Below are positions 43,729 through 55,030 of a stretch of 64,000 nt of DNA, one piece after another (the stretch's first letter is position 1; each line of letters opens with the position of its first letter). The position numbers and the translations under genes are program-made. The stretch lies in contig JAPDRN010000028.1 in the NCBI GenBank assembly GCA_030247855.1, positions 1 to 64,000 of the forward strand, given 5' to 3'. The notes beneath the pieces are model-generated. The model was not told the DNA's origin. It saw only the letters and a list, made by a program, of their open reading frames with translations, and searched no databases. This DNA is from Knufia peltigerae (Eukaryota > Ascomycota > Eurotiomycetes > Chaetothyriales > Trichomeriaceae).

Positions 43729-46700
43729 CGGGTCCAATGCTTCTGCCTCCTGCTGCTGTCCAGCGGATAGGCCCAGGCCAGCAGAGAGCAAGAGACCGGC
43801 GCACAGCTGAGTGTGCTGTCGATAGAAGGCGCGTAGACAAAAAGTCTGCTGGGAGATGGTGCTGTCCAATATGATTGTCCCGGGTTCCCCTTGTCGTCGA
43901 GATTCAGATGTCAGAGAGTACGCTCATTACTGCCAAAGAAATCGGTCAGTGTTGATCTCATCAGTCTCACCGCTTGGTCTCGCGGATAGTCTATCACACT
44001 CACGGCCTGCAAGAAGGTTGGAAGAACGATGCGGCAAAATGCAGACAAACAGGCATGCGATGCTAAGGAGCGAACAACAGGCGAAAAAGTAACTGAACGC
44101 TTGAGAAAACCAGGATTGACATCGGAACCAAAGTCAAGCGAATATGTCAGGAAGCCAGGTGTTGGTGATGGATGCACCCACGGCAACATGTACGTCGATG
44201 GAGGTGGGCATGGCATGACCGGAAGGGCGGCCAGGGTGGTAAAGACGAGACTGGAGTCGGCCCTTTCAGGCCAGTTGAAACGTCTCGCAAGTGGCCCGTT
44301 TGGATGCAGCTTTGCTCAAGGTGTCGCGGACGCCCAAATGCCGAAGCGCAGTGAGCAGAAATCAGATGGATGGCGAAATTGGAACGAGCCTCGCTTGGGA
44401 TCGCTTCGACTCGCTCAACCGCCCTAGACAGCGACAAGCCTTTTTTTGACAACCAGCATTCCACTCACAGTAGCTTCCATGGTGGATGAGACCAGCAGAC
44501 TGCTCGAAGCATTCGCCCTCGGTACTGGAGCTTGACCCAGCCGCCAAAAAGGCCCTAGGCTCACCATGCTGTGCGTTGATCAGAAGGTCGTGAAGGAGGA
44601 GTCTCCAAGGCCCCTGGTTCCTTGTCGAAAGGCTTCTCGCTTAGGGCATCTCCCGGCGCCAAACGACCCTAGGCGTAAGTCTATGCAGCTTAGACGTACC
44701 AGGATAAGTGCATTGCCAGTCCCTAGTGCTGCCCGCCTGGGTCTGCTGCATGGAATGGCGCATCGGGGCTGCTAGCTATACAGAGTAACAATCGCACGAC
44801 GAAGAGGCAAAGGAGACATAGGATGGAGAAATTAAAATGGGCAGCAGCCGCTATCAACCCACGGCACCGAAGGCGGCATCCACAAGCGTAGAGGACAGTA
44901 GAGGGTAGTGCCTATGGAGTACTCCGTAGTAGGCGGTAGGAGGTACTCGTACTGTAAACATCCCAGGCTCATACTCATACTCGTACGGGAGAGTAAGAGA
45001 ATGCGAAAAAAAGGGCCACAGTCACCGAGGATGCGTCTGGACGCGAAGCCTTTCCGAACGGAGACGAATAAATCCTGGTAAGACGCACGCGTACGTACCT
45101 TGTGGTCGGAGGGGAGTCGATACAGTGTTTCCCTACTCCGTATGGAGCACCACTGTAGACAGTACGAGTACTCGGTACTGTCACCGTCGAAAGTCACCAC
45201 CACTCCAGGGCTGGTGGGCTGGTAAACTGCTCCGTTCACCCCCCTGTCTCTTCTTCGTGAGCCTTTCTTCCCTTTTCTTACTCCCTACAATCCCTTACCC
45301 CTGGTCAACCCTCTCTTTCCTGTTCCAAAACAGCAATTGAATTCCTGTCACAGTGCTTCTTGACCGTTGCCAAGTCACTCTAGAACCCTGCTAGCTGACT
45401 TTCGAGAAATGGAGTCCGACCTTGTATCAGTCCAGTCGGCGAGTCCACGAACAAGTCTGGTTTCCGGAGCGCATCCACCACCTCCTCTCGCTCGTCGATT
45501 ATCGTCCAATCCACTTTGCGCAGGCCGACGTAGTATCTTTTCTGATGCCACCATGTCAGCGTTCAACCTGTCCGTCTACTCTCCCCCCTCAAGGCTCCAG
45601 CACGCCGAGGAGCAACTACTCTCCAGCTTTGCCCAATCTATCTCACCTCGTTTCCCTTAGCCTTCCCTCCAGCTAGCCTAATCTTCCCTGGTCGGTCCAC
45701 TGCAAGGCGCCAGAGCGCCTATCAGTGCCCGCTCGCGAACCTATTGGAGAGGTTGGGAAAACAAAGATGGACAGATTGGGATGTGATGGACTCTGAAGCG
45801 TCCGTTTGATCACCTTCACCCTGGTCACGCTATGTAACTGAAACACTTGTTCGAAGAGAACAAGAACCGGCCCTGCGGAGTATAGGCCTCCTAACCAGAC
45901 ACCAAGAAAGGGCCGCTAAACACCAAAGCCGACTCCGTACACCCAGTAGTTCACTACCACCTCTTCAGATGCGGTCTGTAGAAAATCTCCGACACGAGTC
46001 CAATCCGACGCACGGGCTTTTGTCTGCTTCGAAGCGAGACCAGCTTTAGCATTGTTCCCATGCCATCTTCTAAAGAAAGCGAGCACTGACTTGCCGTTCA
46101 GATACACAAGGTGCACTCCCCTATCAGTTACGAGTATGATCGCCCAGCCACCATGCACGGATGGAGCTCGACTGATCTGCAATCCAACTAGGTACCAAGG
46201 ACGGAGTTTCATTTGTCACTTCCCTACCCCCCTCGTGGTGCCTTGTTGTGTCACATGAGATTCCTTGCTCAACACGAAGAATGCAAGAAAATTGTTCCCT
46301 GAGACACTGATTGACAAAAGCTGGACCGCCTAGACAGGGGGTTGTCGACGCTAAGGCCATTGCCCCTCCATTCGACAACCCGCTCGTGACTACTATGTGT
46401 CGTTCAGACCAAAGTCTCTACACAAGAAAAGGCTCCAGACCAAGACAGCGAAGCATAGCGGTGGGAAGGGCTGCTGGCAAGACGAGCGCTAATGCGCGGA
46501 TGATTGCCCTGTCAAGGCCCTCTGTTGGCTGATGGTGAACAGCAATTCTCCGAACGAAACCTTGCGCCCTTGACATGTCCGTTCAAGGAAAGGTACATGC
46601 AGACCCGAGAGGCTACCCTGGACCAAGACGTCCTGTTGACTTGCACCGCTTGTGCCGCCTAATGGCTGGGCGCATGAGCGTTGGGTTGGAGTCTTACCAG

Positions 46701-47552
46701 TAGCTGCATAATCGTGTCCTAACCGAGGCCGGGGAGTTGCTGCATGGCTGGACAAGAGTCGATACGACTCGCCCCAATTTGGCCCTGCTGCCATTGGCTC
46801 GATGCCTAAAATCCTCCTCCATCGTACCACAACACGATATTATTGTGAGATGAAAGAAGAGACCTAGGAGTCGTGACGGAGCTGTGTCCAGGGATGTCTC
46901 TAAGGTGTGTTATCTTGTCCTACCTTAGGAACCCCCGTACAAATACCCTGAGAATTAGGGAATATGGTTTATGGGACTTTTCCACTCGATGAGTCAGCGT
47001 TCACGCTTTGCCATTGTCACTACTTCATGTCAGAGTGTCCTCTGCTTACCATTGATACGATTACACTCACAGGGGCTTACGGCAGGCGATGCCCAACCAT
47101 TCCGGACGTGGCTTTTAAAAGAGAGCAAGACCACTGATGCATGGTTCAAGCTGATGAATCGATCCAGCTCCACTTCTGCTGATGCACGTAGCCAAACGCG
47201 GATTCAGGATCGATCACATCACCTCCGGCGTTGTACTTGCATGAAGCACAATCCAACAGACACCCTCCCCGAGCCCTCTTCTCAGACGAGGATGGAACTG
47301 TCAGTGGAGTTATACAACGTGCGCAGGTGTATGACGGTACCTGCACGTGGCCATTATCACGTACAATCGCTGTCAATCAACAACGTCGGTGCGGATGTTC
47401 CGTTGTCGTCTTAATTTGACTTCAGACCTGAAGTATCACGCGGCAACAAACTCGGAATGCTGCTTCGCGTTTGATCTGGCTTATCTGAGCTGCTCGGTTC
47501 GCTTGTGCTGGTCGAGATACAAAATACCGTCGCAAAGATGACGTGAGTTGTT
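43729..47552. other. Gene-poor 3.8 kb region upstream of the Zn2Cys6 gene
   Basis: No gene can be supported. One weak candidate is an 83-codon frame at 45410-45661 preceded by a pyrimidine-rich leader, but it has no recognisable content. The stretch 44,910-45,180 is dense in TACTCCGTA and TACTCGTA-like elements (full sites at 44920 and 45134). Regulatory or untranslated sequence of the zinc-cluster gene is the simplest reading for the part nearest 43,729. Confidence 0.5.
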
Positions 47553-48512
47553 TCAGGACGCTTTAGCTTTGCGCTTCTTCTTGAAAACTGGGATCGGTGT
47601 AGCCTCTGGGATCTTGTCGAGCGAGCGATCGGTCTGCTCATCACTGATCTCATTCTTGACTCGAGGGTTCTCGGTTGTGCCGTCGGGGTAGTTCGGACCC
47701 TCTTGTTTGGTCGATGTACGTTTGGAATTGTTGTCCGACTCCTGGCCAGATGCAGCTTTGTCTTCCTGCTTCAAACCGTCCTCGTCCTTTGGCTTCTTTT
47801 CTTCTAGCGACGGCGAAACGGCCTCTTCTTTCTTCAGAGGTACCGTGGCGGAGAGTAGATCATCGAGGTCTGTGGTATCTTTCCCCGGATATTGTCGAGT
47901 TGTTGAACCCCAACCACGTCGGGCCACAGTCTCCCCGGCTTCTTCCTGTTCTTCTTGACCTTCAAACTTGCGCCTTTTTACTCCAGTACTTAAGCGCTCC
48001 TCTAGTGGTGATTCAGTAACCGACTTTTGTGACACTACCGTCCAGTCTCCGGCCATGGCCATTTCCGCTCTGTAATTCTCCGGTACTTGGATACCCATCT
48101 CGGCCAATTGGGCCCATTGTCTTTTCTGGTCAGTAGCTGTGGGTGCTGCTGCTTGCTTCCTTACTGAGGCGGCCGATGAAGGTTTGGCGGCTGTCCCAGA
48201 AGACAGAGACGATGCTTGCTGAGCGGTGCCACCACCGATTTTGGCCAACCTCTCCACTTCAGACTTCGCCCGCTCTTTCTCCCGCTCACCTTTCTCATGA
48301 CTGTTCTGGATATCTCTAAGGAACCGTTTCAGGTTATTCTCGTGTCTTGCTGTTGCTTCATGTTGTCTGCGCTCGAACGGAGTGTCTTTGACATAGACAC
48401 TGCAGTGTTTGCACCAGTACTTGGGCTAACACGAAAATAGTTAGTCCCGTCGCAGACTTTGGGAGACCATTGAACAAGGGGAACTAACCGTTGATTTCCA
48501 ATACTCTGCCAT
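47553..48512 (-). CDS. WBP4-like U1-type zinc finger splicing protein
   Basis: Likely pre-mRNA splicing factor related to WW-domain-binding protein 4. Two exons, 48489-48512 (MAEYWKST only) and 47553-48425, with a 63-nt intron; 298 residues. After joining, the N-terminus reads MAEYWKSTPKYWCKHC. It forms the U1C/matrin-type zinc finger CxxC...HxxxxxH (WCKHCSVYV...RRQHEATARH), followed by the helical segment ENNLKRFLRDIQNSHEKGE. The rest is charged and disordered, with many Lys/Glu runs and a C-terminal nuclear-localisation-like KKKRKAKAS. WW domains are not obvious, as in other short fungal members. It shares a divergent promoter with the PRELI-family gene. Confidence 0.85.
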
Positions 48513-49177
48513 TATGAAACAAACAAAATGCACACCGAGGGAGGAAAATTGAAGGCTGCAGACGGCTATGTCATAGCCTGGATGAGAAATATTTGGAGTC
48601 CGGAGAAAGAATGAGGCACATTGGAGATTCTGGATTACGGGCGAATGCCCACAGGCGCAGGGAAAAGACGCAGGGAAAAGACGCAGGGAAAAGACGCAGG
48701 CGCAGTTTGGCGACAAGGTCGGGGAGAGGAGCCTGGATTAACTGATGTTCCGGGTAGCGGTACAATTTAATAGGCTCTTCGGCCTCTTCTGCACCAGACC
48801 CAACACAGCCGATCCGAACCCTTGACAGCCGAGACCAATCACATTGCAGCGATGGCAGCCCTTTCCGATCTTCTCCGTTCCACATCTGGGCGCGAGAGAA
48901 AGAAAAAGAGCCGATTCTGGCTTTCAACCTCAAAGAAACTTTTTCTCTTCACGCCTCCATATCAAACCCTTTTCCTTCACCTCTAGATTTCCATCACTCC
49001 CACATTCATTTGTGTCACTCGCAGCTACCACTGAGTTTGCAATCAACTAGAGCCACCCCTTCCTCTCTCGTGTATCATTATTAGAAAGAATAGACACTCG
49101 AATCGCGCCTTCGATAGACAACTCCCGAGGTCCAGGTCACACGACTCCTCCCGAGCCCTCGTTCCTCTCATACAACC
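48513..49177. promoter_or_regulatory. Divergent promoter region, WBP4-like / PRELI gene
   Basis: 665 bp between divergent starts. It contains three exact tandem copies of a 13-mer (48661-48699) and C/T-rich sequence before the PRELI-family ATG. No TATA box is seen. Confidence 0.5.
48661..48699. repeat. 13-bp tandem repeat x3
   Basis: Unit GGAAAAGACGCAG repeated exactly three times (48661-48673, 48674-48686, 48687-48699), flanked on both sides by partial GCGCAG units. It lies about 150 bp upstream of the WBP4-like start, so it may be in its promoter or 5' UTR. Confidence 0.85.
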
Positions 49178-49756
49178 ATGAAGATTTTCTCATCCTCATA
49201 CACTTTCGACTACTCTTGGGAAGAGGTCAGCACCAACAACTGGCGGAAATACTGCCCATGGAATGATAAAGCCTCCCATGTATTGGCCGTGGATACACTT
49301 TCTCGCCACGTCGATCCTAGTACTGGTATCCTGCGGACCGAGCGTCTCATCACCTGCAAACAGAACGCACCACAATGGGTCTTGACAATACTGGGGGGTG
49401 ACACCACCAGTCATGTTTACGAAGTTTCCTACGTGGATCCTGCTTCCAAGAAGGTCACCATGTGCAGCACAAATATGACATGGTCAAACTTGCTGGAATG
49501 CCGAGAAACCGTCATCTACCAGCCTTCAGCAAACGATGCTCAAGCCAAGACGGAATTCAAACAAGAAGCCAAGATCGTGGCAATGTGTGGTGGATGGCAA
49601 AAAATCCGCACTAAGATCGAGGAGGCCAGTGTGGAAAGATTTCGAGAGAATGCAGCTCGAGGGCGTGAAGGCTTTGAGATGGTGCTCGAAATGTCCCGCA
49701 GATTGTTCGCCGAAGAGCGGGAGAAGTTGCAGCTGGGCAAGGTCCTCGCGGTATAG
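49178..49756 (+). CDS. PRELI/MSF1-domain protein (Ups family)
   Basis: Intermembrane-space lipid transfer protein; Ups proteins carry phosphatidic acid or phosphatidylserine between mitochondrial membranes together with Mdm35. Single exon, 192 residues, nearly all one PRELI/MSF1 domain. Typical marks are the start MKIFSSSYTFDYSWEEVSTNNWRK (split here by the writer into the opening MKIFSSSYTFDYSW and the conserved WRKYCPWN), the strand block TERLITCKQNAPQW, YEVSYVDPASK, and the C-terminal helix. No classic presequence, as usual for the family. Which Ups (1, 2 or 3) it matches cannot be settled by eye; the N-terminal wording leans to Ups2/Ups3. Confidence 0.9.
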   Translation: MKIFSSSYTFDYSWEEVSTNNWRKYCPWNDKASHVLAVDTLSRHVDPSTGILRTERLITCKQNAPQWVLTILGGDTTSHVYEVSYVDPASKKVTMCSTNMTWSNLLECRETVIYQPSANDAQAKTEFKQEAKIVAMCGGWQKIRTKIEEASVERFRENAARGREGFEMVLEMSRRLFAEEREKLQLGKVLAV

Positions 49757-51420
49757 CCAACCTCAACTTTTACACGAAGGTCCAGGATGGGTGGATCATC
49801 ATCTCCTATCAACATTTTACGACTCATGAATTTCGATGCAGCGAATGGTTCTCCTCCCAGAAGGGCGTCTGACATCGAAGGTCAATCTGGGAGCGTTGTG
49901 AACAACCAAAAAAGTTGGGCGATTGGGTTTTTTATGATCTTTCAGCGTGGCGTTATGGAGTAGAAAAAAAAATACTCCGACAGAACGTGGCTTGTCAGGT
50001 CATGTTCTGCAACTGCATTTTCTCAACTTCGAGCAGAATAGAGGTACGATGCATTGATGATATTAGCATATACATTAGTCTTAGATATTAGATGAAGAGA
50101 GAGATTTGACCTCAAGGTCTGAAGGCAATACCTGTTTCCTACCATTCATTGACCTGCCGAGTTGGGCAATGACTTCTGCAGTAGTTTACGACCCGCAAGC
50201 GTGCTACGTGGCTACCTGCAGTAGATATACCCCTACGCGTCAGAGGAGAAGCTGTGGTGCCGAATGACCGTACAACATAACTTGTCCCAGCTAATTGACA
50301 AGGTAGCATAAAGTATGGTCAAGACGAGCATTGAACCCAGGATCGACTCAGTAGCATCCAGTGCATCGTGCTAACCTCTGTGTTGTCAAGTTCGTCAAGG
50401 TTCGTTACGAGAAGTAGATATCGTATGAGTACAACTCGGGATGTCTCGTCCAGTTCGTTACTCCATACAGAATACAATAGTATTTTACGCATCTACGAGT
50501 TCCAATAGGATCATGAGGCTACGAGGCACGCTAAGAACGGGTCGGAGGATTTACTCAAACGAGTCTGCGCTGCTTCATTTCCGCAAATTGTCGTGTCCAC
50601 CACTCCCCTTTTTTTGAATCCTTGTGCAAGGACAAACTAGGGACCCCTGCGAAGATGAAGATGGAGTAGGACTAGTTAGTTACCTGGGAACGGAGTGGTT
50701 GATCGTTGATCACGGAGTACTGTATGCAAGGCTATGGAACAGCTACAGTGCCTACGGATTACAGTGCTCTAGGAGATTGTTATTGTTATTGTGCAAGGCT
50801 GCTCGCCATGACCATCAAGGAATAAACAAAACAAGGTCTCCGTCCTAGACGGATACTTGGTACATAAAGGCTTCACCTACAGTACCTAATTGTCCACCAC
50901 CTACGAGTACAGGCCCCAGTCATGATTTACAGTAGTGTGTTTCTCTCTCTCATACGGAGACTCAACTTGTAGCAACAATTCGAATCAATTAGTGCATTCG
51001 GCCCATTCCATCCCTCCAGAGCCGGCCGATCATAGCCTGTTGTTCTCCTTGCAACACAGTCCTCTATCTTGCATGAAACTCCCTGCTCTTCTCCAATCAC
51101 ATTGCCGTCGCATCCCTTCTGTCACCTTCGTTAGATCTTGTCTCCAAACGCCCGCGACGCTTCAAATTGTTCGTGGCTATCAGGCCAAAACTGCCATCCA
51201 TGCTCCATCTCACCACCAACGACACGTAAAACTCCCGTCTACGCATAAGCAACCTCTCCGTACCGCCGTGGCGGCTCGTGGTCAGAGACACCAAATTTCC
51301 CCCTTCTTCTCTCCGATTGGCCCCTGACCGTTGCCAATCCCCTGTCTATCCGTCGCTTGGATCGAACGCCAAACTGCCCATGCGCTGCTTGCAGCGAAGA
51401 TCCAACGTAGGGCGTTGGCT
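49757..51420. other. Intergenic 1.66 kb, promoter of the hydrolase gene
   Basis: No gene supported. A tRNA-like fragment with degenerate internal boxes lies near 50,317-50,395 on the minus strand (see rejected items). The stretch 50,930-51,420 is C/T-rich with several ATGs and probably forms the 5' leader of the hydrolase gene. Confidence 0.45.
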
Positions 51421-54132
51421 ATGGGCATGGACATGAACAGAACGTTATCTGTCCAGAATCCTCACGGCAACGGCTTCGAAGTCAACTCTGCCATTCATTC
51501 TCGCATCCTCGAGCTCCCTAACAACGCGAGTCTGCCTAATGATCCTCTCCGCTCACCTGAGTCAGTCCAAGTCATCTCATCGCTGATAGACTCCTTGGGT
51601 GCTATTCCCTCTGCAGAAGAAGCACAAGAACAAGAAGAAGGAGCACACGGAAGAAGACGCCGGGATCAGGAACAACATCAACGTCCCGTGTCACCCCCGT
51701 CGCCCGATGCAGATGACTTGGATCGCACTTTGAATGATCCTATTGCCGACGACAGTAGTGATGGGGATGTCGCAGTCGCCCCAGTAATTCGGTATGCCCG
51801 ACGGCCTCCCTTGATATCAAAGAGGTCAAGCAGGTCACGATTATATTCGCTGAACATGGCCCAGCCGGGGCTGGCCCCTCGAACTTCATCTCAGAGTCTT
51901 AGATCTCATGCCGAGACCGAATCAGTCGGAGTGCCTAGTATCGAGAGACGGCATGGCTCCAGCGCCAGTTCAACCTTCTCCATTATTAGCGGCGTCAGTG
52001 CCCTACGACGAAAGACCACTTCCGAGTCCATACGCGACAAGGCTACCACGAGACCTATTCCGCCGCGAAGGATTTCTTCCGATAGACGCCGAAAGACCGA
52101 GTCATTATACAGTATAGAACAAGAAAAGGAGCTCAAGGCACCTACTCGTTCGTCCTCGATTGAGGCATACTCCTCCGGGGGAACGCTACAGGATTCACCG
52201 AGTGGCGAAAGTCCGCCTGTGAGCGCCTTCAACCGCTTCAGTCGTGGCGATCTGGGCAACCACTTGATCCCCTCGCGTCGTTCCTCATTACGACGGAGCG
52301 TGACCAGCGTACCAGAATCCACACCAGAGTCAAACAGGTTTTCTTCTCCTGTCAGGAACCTCAAGGAGCTAAACATCGATGCGGAATTGATCGATGGAGA
52401 CAACTCGACCGTGCGAAGAATTCGCGAACTGCAAGAAGCGCGAGAAAAGCGGCAGAAAGAATGGCGAAACGAGGCCCGAAAGTCGGAACGAGCTGCAAAG
52501 AGACACACGATAGCCGCTCCCAAAGTCTCGTCGCAACGGACGAGTCCATATCAAAGTTCGAGACTGTCCGTCGCCGAGGTGGTCGTCGAGTCTCCTGAGA
52601 TAGAGAGCCCCCTGGATCTGTCTGCCACTGTTACTGCATCGGATCTGGCCAGTATGCCAGCTTTAGTCCCCGGCGGTTCAAATGGAGAGATACTCACGCC
52701 AAACATGGGGCCTTCGCCGGCAGGCTCAAACCCAAACAGTGCCGCCCCGTCCCGGGTCAATAGTATGTATCGAAGTCCAGCCACTCAGACAAAGCGTAAT
52801 TCTGCCAATGGCAATTTGAAGCTAGATCCTCCGTTGGCGGAACTCAGGTCAATATCGGATGAAGTGGATTCCTTTCTCAAGGCACCCAGATTAACCCAGA
52901 AGATCAGACATCCGCGCACAGGGCGGACGATCGCATTCTCAGAAGTCGGAGATCCCGATGGTTTTGTCGTGTTGTGTTGCGTAGGCATGGGTCTGACACG
53001 ATACCTGACTGCATTCTACGATGAACTTGCACGTACCTTGAGACTGCGGCTAATAACCCCAGACCGACCAGGTGTAGGTGAGAGCTCAGCGATGCCTGAA
53101 GCATCATGTACTCCTCTCAACTGGGTCGACGATGTGGCTGTAATATGCAGCTCGTTGGAAATTACGAGATTCTCTCTCCTGGCGCATTCAGCTGGCGCCA
53201 TCTATGCTCTTGCTACAGCTCTGAAGATGCCTCAGTATGTACGAGGGCGAATCCACCTCCTGGGGCCATGGATCCCACCGTCTCAAATGCCCAAGGGAAC
53301 TGCGGTAGGACCAGACTCCCAGCCGATCGCAAATTTACCATTTTCGCACAAACTCCTCAGCGTCCTACCGGCACAAATACTCAAGGTGGCCAATTCGAGA
53401 TTCTTGACTGCCACAAGTGCATCCGTGGACACGAAGCCACTGAAAACCAGGAAAAGCAAGGGTCTGGAGAGCATTGAGGCCACATGGGATGCATTTGACG
53501 ATATGGAAAATCCCTTTACCAATCCTCTTCCAGATATGGAACCCAGTAGACCTCAGACAAGCGCGACTGCTAGAGCCAGAAGTGTATCATACAACCAAGC
53601 CAATCTCGAACATCAACGCACTGCTGTCGAGAACGGTGGTTCGCCACCATCACCTTCTCGCCGTCAGACGCAGTATGCTATAAAGGTCACCAATCCGAAT
53701 CCTCCACCAATGTCCCCGCGCTTAACTCCAGAGGCTCGTCAGTCGCTGTATAACCAGTCACTCACGCATCGGGTCTGGGCTCTTGCCACGCACAATGCCA
53801 ATCCGGCCATTGACCTGGTTGTTTGTCTCGAGCGACGGAAACCGATTGGGTTCCGGTATGCAGAAGTCACGCGGTCAGTTGTGATACATCATGGTGCCAA
53901 GGATTCAAGAGTGCCGTTGGATAACGTGCGCTGGTTGCAGACTGTGATGAAGCGGTGCGAGCTCAGGGTCTTGGAGTCTGAGGGCCATGGACTTATGGCG
54001 TCCGCGTCGGCAATGGCAACTGTTCTGGGAGAGATCGCTAAAGAGTGGGAAGAATGGGAGAAGATTGCCAAGGGGAAGGAAAAGAAGAAGAAGGAAGAAA
54101 GTCCACCAGCTTTCTCGAGGTTGAGGGTGTGA
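51421..54132 (+). CDS. Large alpha/beta hydrolase with disordered N-terminus
   Basis: Single exon, 903 residues from the ATG at 51421 (upstream in-frame start is only TTG). Residues 1 to about 470 are low-complexity Ser/Arg-rich sequence, with one coiled-coil-like charged helix (RRIRELQEAREKRQKEW). The hydrolase core starts near residue 500. The nucleophile elbow is HSAG (Ser 590), then a large insertion of about 170 residues (Ser/Thr/Pro-rich) sits between core strands. The acid is in GAKDSR (Asp 828) and the histidine in EGHGL (His 856), so the triad is complete. A GDP and MGLTRY stretch replaces the usual oxyanion HG. The substrate is unknown. The N-terminal region and insertion suggest phosphorylation-controlled localisation (inference). 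Confidence 0.85.
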   Translation: MGMDMNRTLSVQNPHGNGFEVNSAIHSRILELPNNASLPNDPLRSPESVQVISSLIDSLGAIPSAEEAQEQEEGAHGRRRRDQEQHQRPVSPPSPDADDLDRTLNDPIADDSSDGDVAVAPVIRYARRPPLISKRSSRSRLYSLNMAQPGLAPRTSSQSLRSHAETESVGVPSIERRHGSSASSTFSIISGVSALRRKTTSESIRDKATTRPIPPRRISSDRRRKTESLYSIEQEKELKAPTRSSSIEAYSSGGTLQDSPSGESPPVSAFNRFSRGDLGNHLIPSRRSSLRRSVTSVPESTPESNRFSSPVRNLKELNIDAELIDGDNSTVRRIRELQEAREKRQKEWRNEARKSERAAKRHTIAAPKVSSQRTSPYQSSRLSVAEVVVESPEIESPLDLSATVTASDLASMPALVPGGSNGEILTPNMGPSPAGSNPNSAAPSRVNSMYRSPATQTKRNSANGNLKLDPPLAELRSISDEVDSFLKAPRLTQKIRHPRTGRTIAFSEVGDPDGFVVLCCVGMGLTRYLTAFYDELARTLRLRLITPDRPGVGESSAMPEASCTPLNWVDDVAVICSSLEITRFSLLAHSAGAIYALATALKMPQYVRGRIHLLGPWIPPSQMPKGTAVGPDSQPIANLPFSHKLLSVLPAQILKVANSRFLTATSASVDTKPLKTRKSKGLESIEATWDAFDDMENPFTNPLPDMEPSRPQTSATARARSVSYNQANLEHQRTAVENGGSPPSPSRRQTQYAIKVTNPNPPPMSPRLTPEARQSLYNQSLTHRVWALATHNANPAIDLVVCLERRKPIGFRYAEVTRSVVIHHGAKDSRVPLDNVRWLQTVMKRCELRVLESEGHGLMASASAMATVLGEIAKEWEEWEKIAKGKEKKKKEESPPAFSRLRV

Positions 54133-54942
54133 AGCCTGCGTGTGAGTGACCGCTTGACGAGTGTATTGCGTGCCCACGGCCTGGAGCTCGGGCACGATAA
54201 AAGACAGGCAAGAAAGGCGTCTGAGATGACCGAGACGAAGGGCAGTTATAGTCCAGATCCAGTTCATGCAGAACAGAAGGTTATGACTGTAAATGAGGGC
54301 TGTATATTAATAGTAGGTTTAAGTAATAATATACAATGAGCGCCGTTTCAAGTTATCGTCAGTATATTCGCCTTTTACCTACAGGAAGCTACCATAGAGG
54401 CTCCTGAGCATGATCGATCATATGTTTCGAGTTTGAGCCCGATAACTTTTATTCGCCCAATAATCTTTTTATCGATGACGCGCCGGTCTCGTCTCCCTGT
54501 CGCTCTCTCCCTCGCAAAATGCTCCCACACCCAGGACGAAGCTGGCGATCTTTTTGATATAGTGCCAGTACTTTAGGCTCCAACGTTTTACGGAGTTATA
54601 CAGTTGCCAGTGTCTTTTCAGGCCGCAAAGACCGATCAGTGGAGTATTTTCTGATGCCTGGACTCTTTATTGTGGTTGCATTTTGTGCACTTAGCCGTAT
54701 GATTGGAGGGTTCGGAGGGTTCGGACATAAAGACACGGGCATTGGTCTCTATTGCCGCACGTGTTGCATTCGACTGATATACTAACAATTGCCTACTGCC
54801 TGGTAAAGTATCACTGTGTAACGATGGAGTACAGATATGATTGAACAGATAAGCACTCAAACACTAAAAGAAAGGATTCCGTGGTCGGGATGAGGCCCCT
54901 TTGTACAGAAAAATACATGTCATGGACTTTCCCCCTCGGGAG
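54133..54942. other. Intergenic, hydrolase 3' flank
   Basis: No gene seen. AT-rich sequence around 54,300-54,340 may end the hydrolase transcript. A TACGGAGTT variant of the dispersed element occurs near 54,590. Confidence 0.45.
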
Positions 54943-54950
54943 TATATAAA
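54943..54950 (+). promoter_or_regulatory. TATA box of the amidohydrolase gene
   Basis: TATATAAA, 81 bp upstream of the chosen ATG at 55031. Its presence argues that the in-frame ATG at 54950, which overlaps the box, lies at or before the transcription start and is not used. It is the clearest TATA box in the window and fits an inducible gene. Confidence 0.6.
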
Positions 54951-55030
54951 TGCCACGATTCCTCGTCACGCTTCCCATGCTCCGATTCCAGAATCACCTT
55001 CTTCGTCGCTCGACACACTGGAGGAGAACC

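Noticed and set aside
45410..45661. 83-codon frame with a pyrimidine-rich leader
   Set aside because: No homology I can recognise, Ser/Pro-rich composition, no splice extension; too weak to call a gene.
50317..50395. tRNA-like sequence on the minus strand with A-box and B-box resemblance
   Set aside because: The B box reads GGTTCAATG instead of GGTTCGANTCC, and neither the T stem nor an acceptor stem pairs. At best a decayed tRNA copy.
54950..55030. Upstream in-frame ATG that would extend the amidohydrolase by 27 residues
   Set aside because: It overlaps a TATATAAA box and the family's conserved N-terminus begins at the ATG at 55031.
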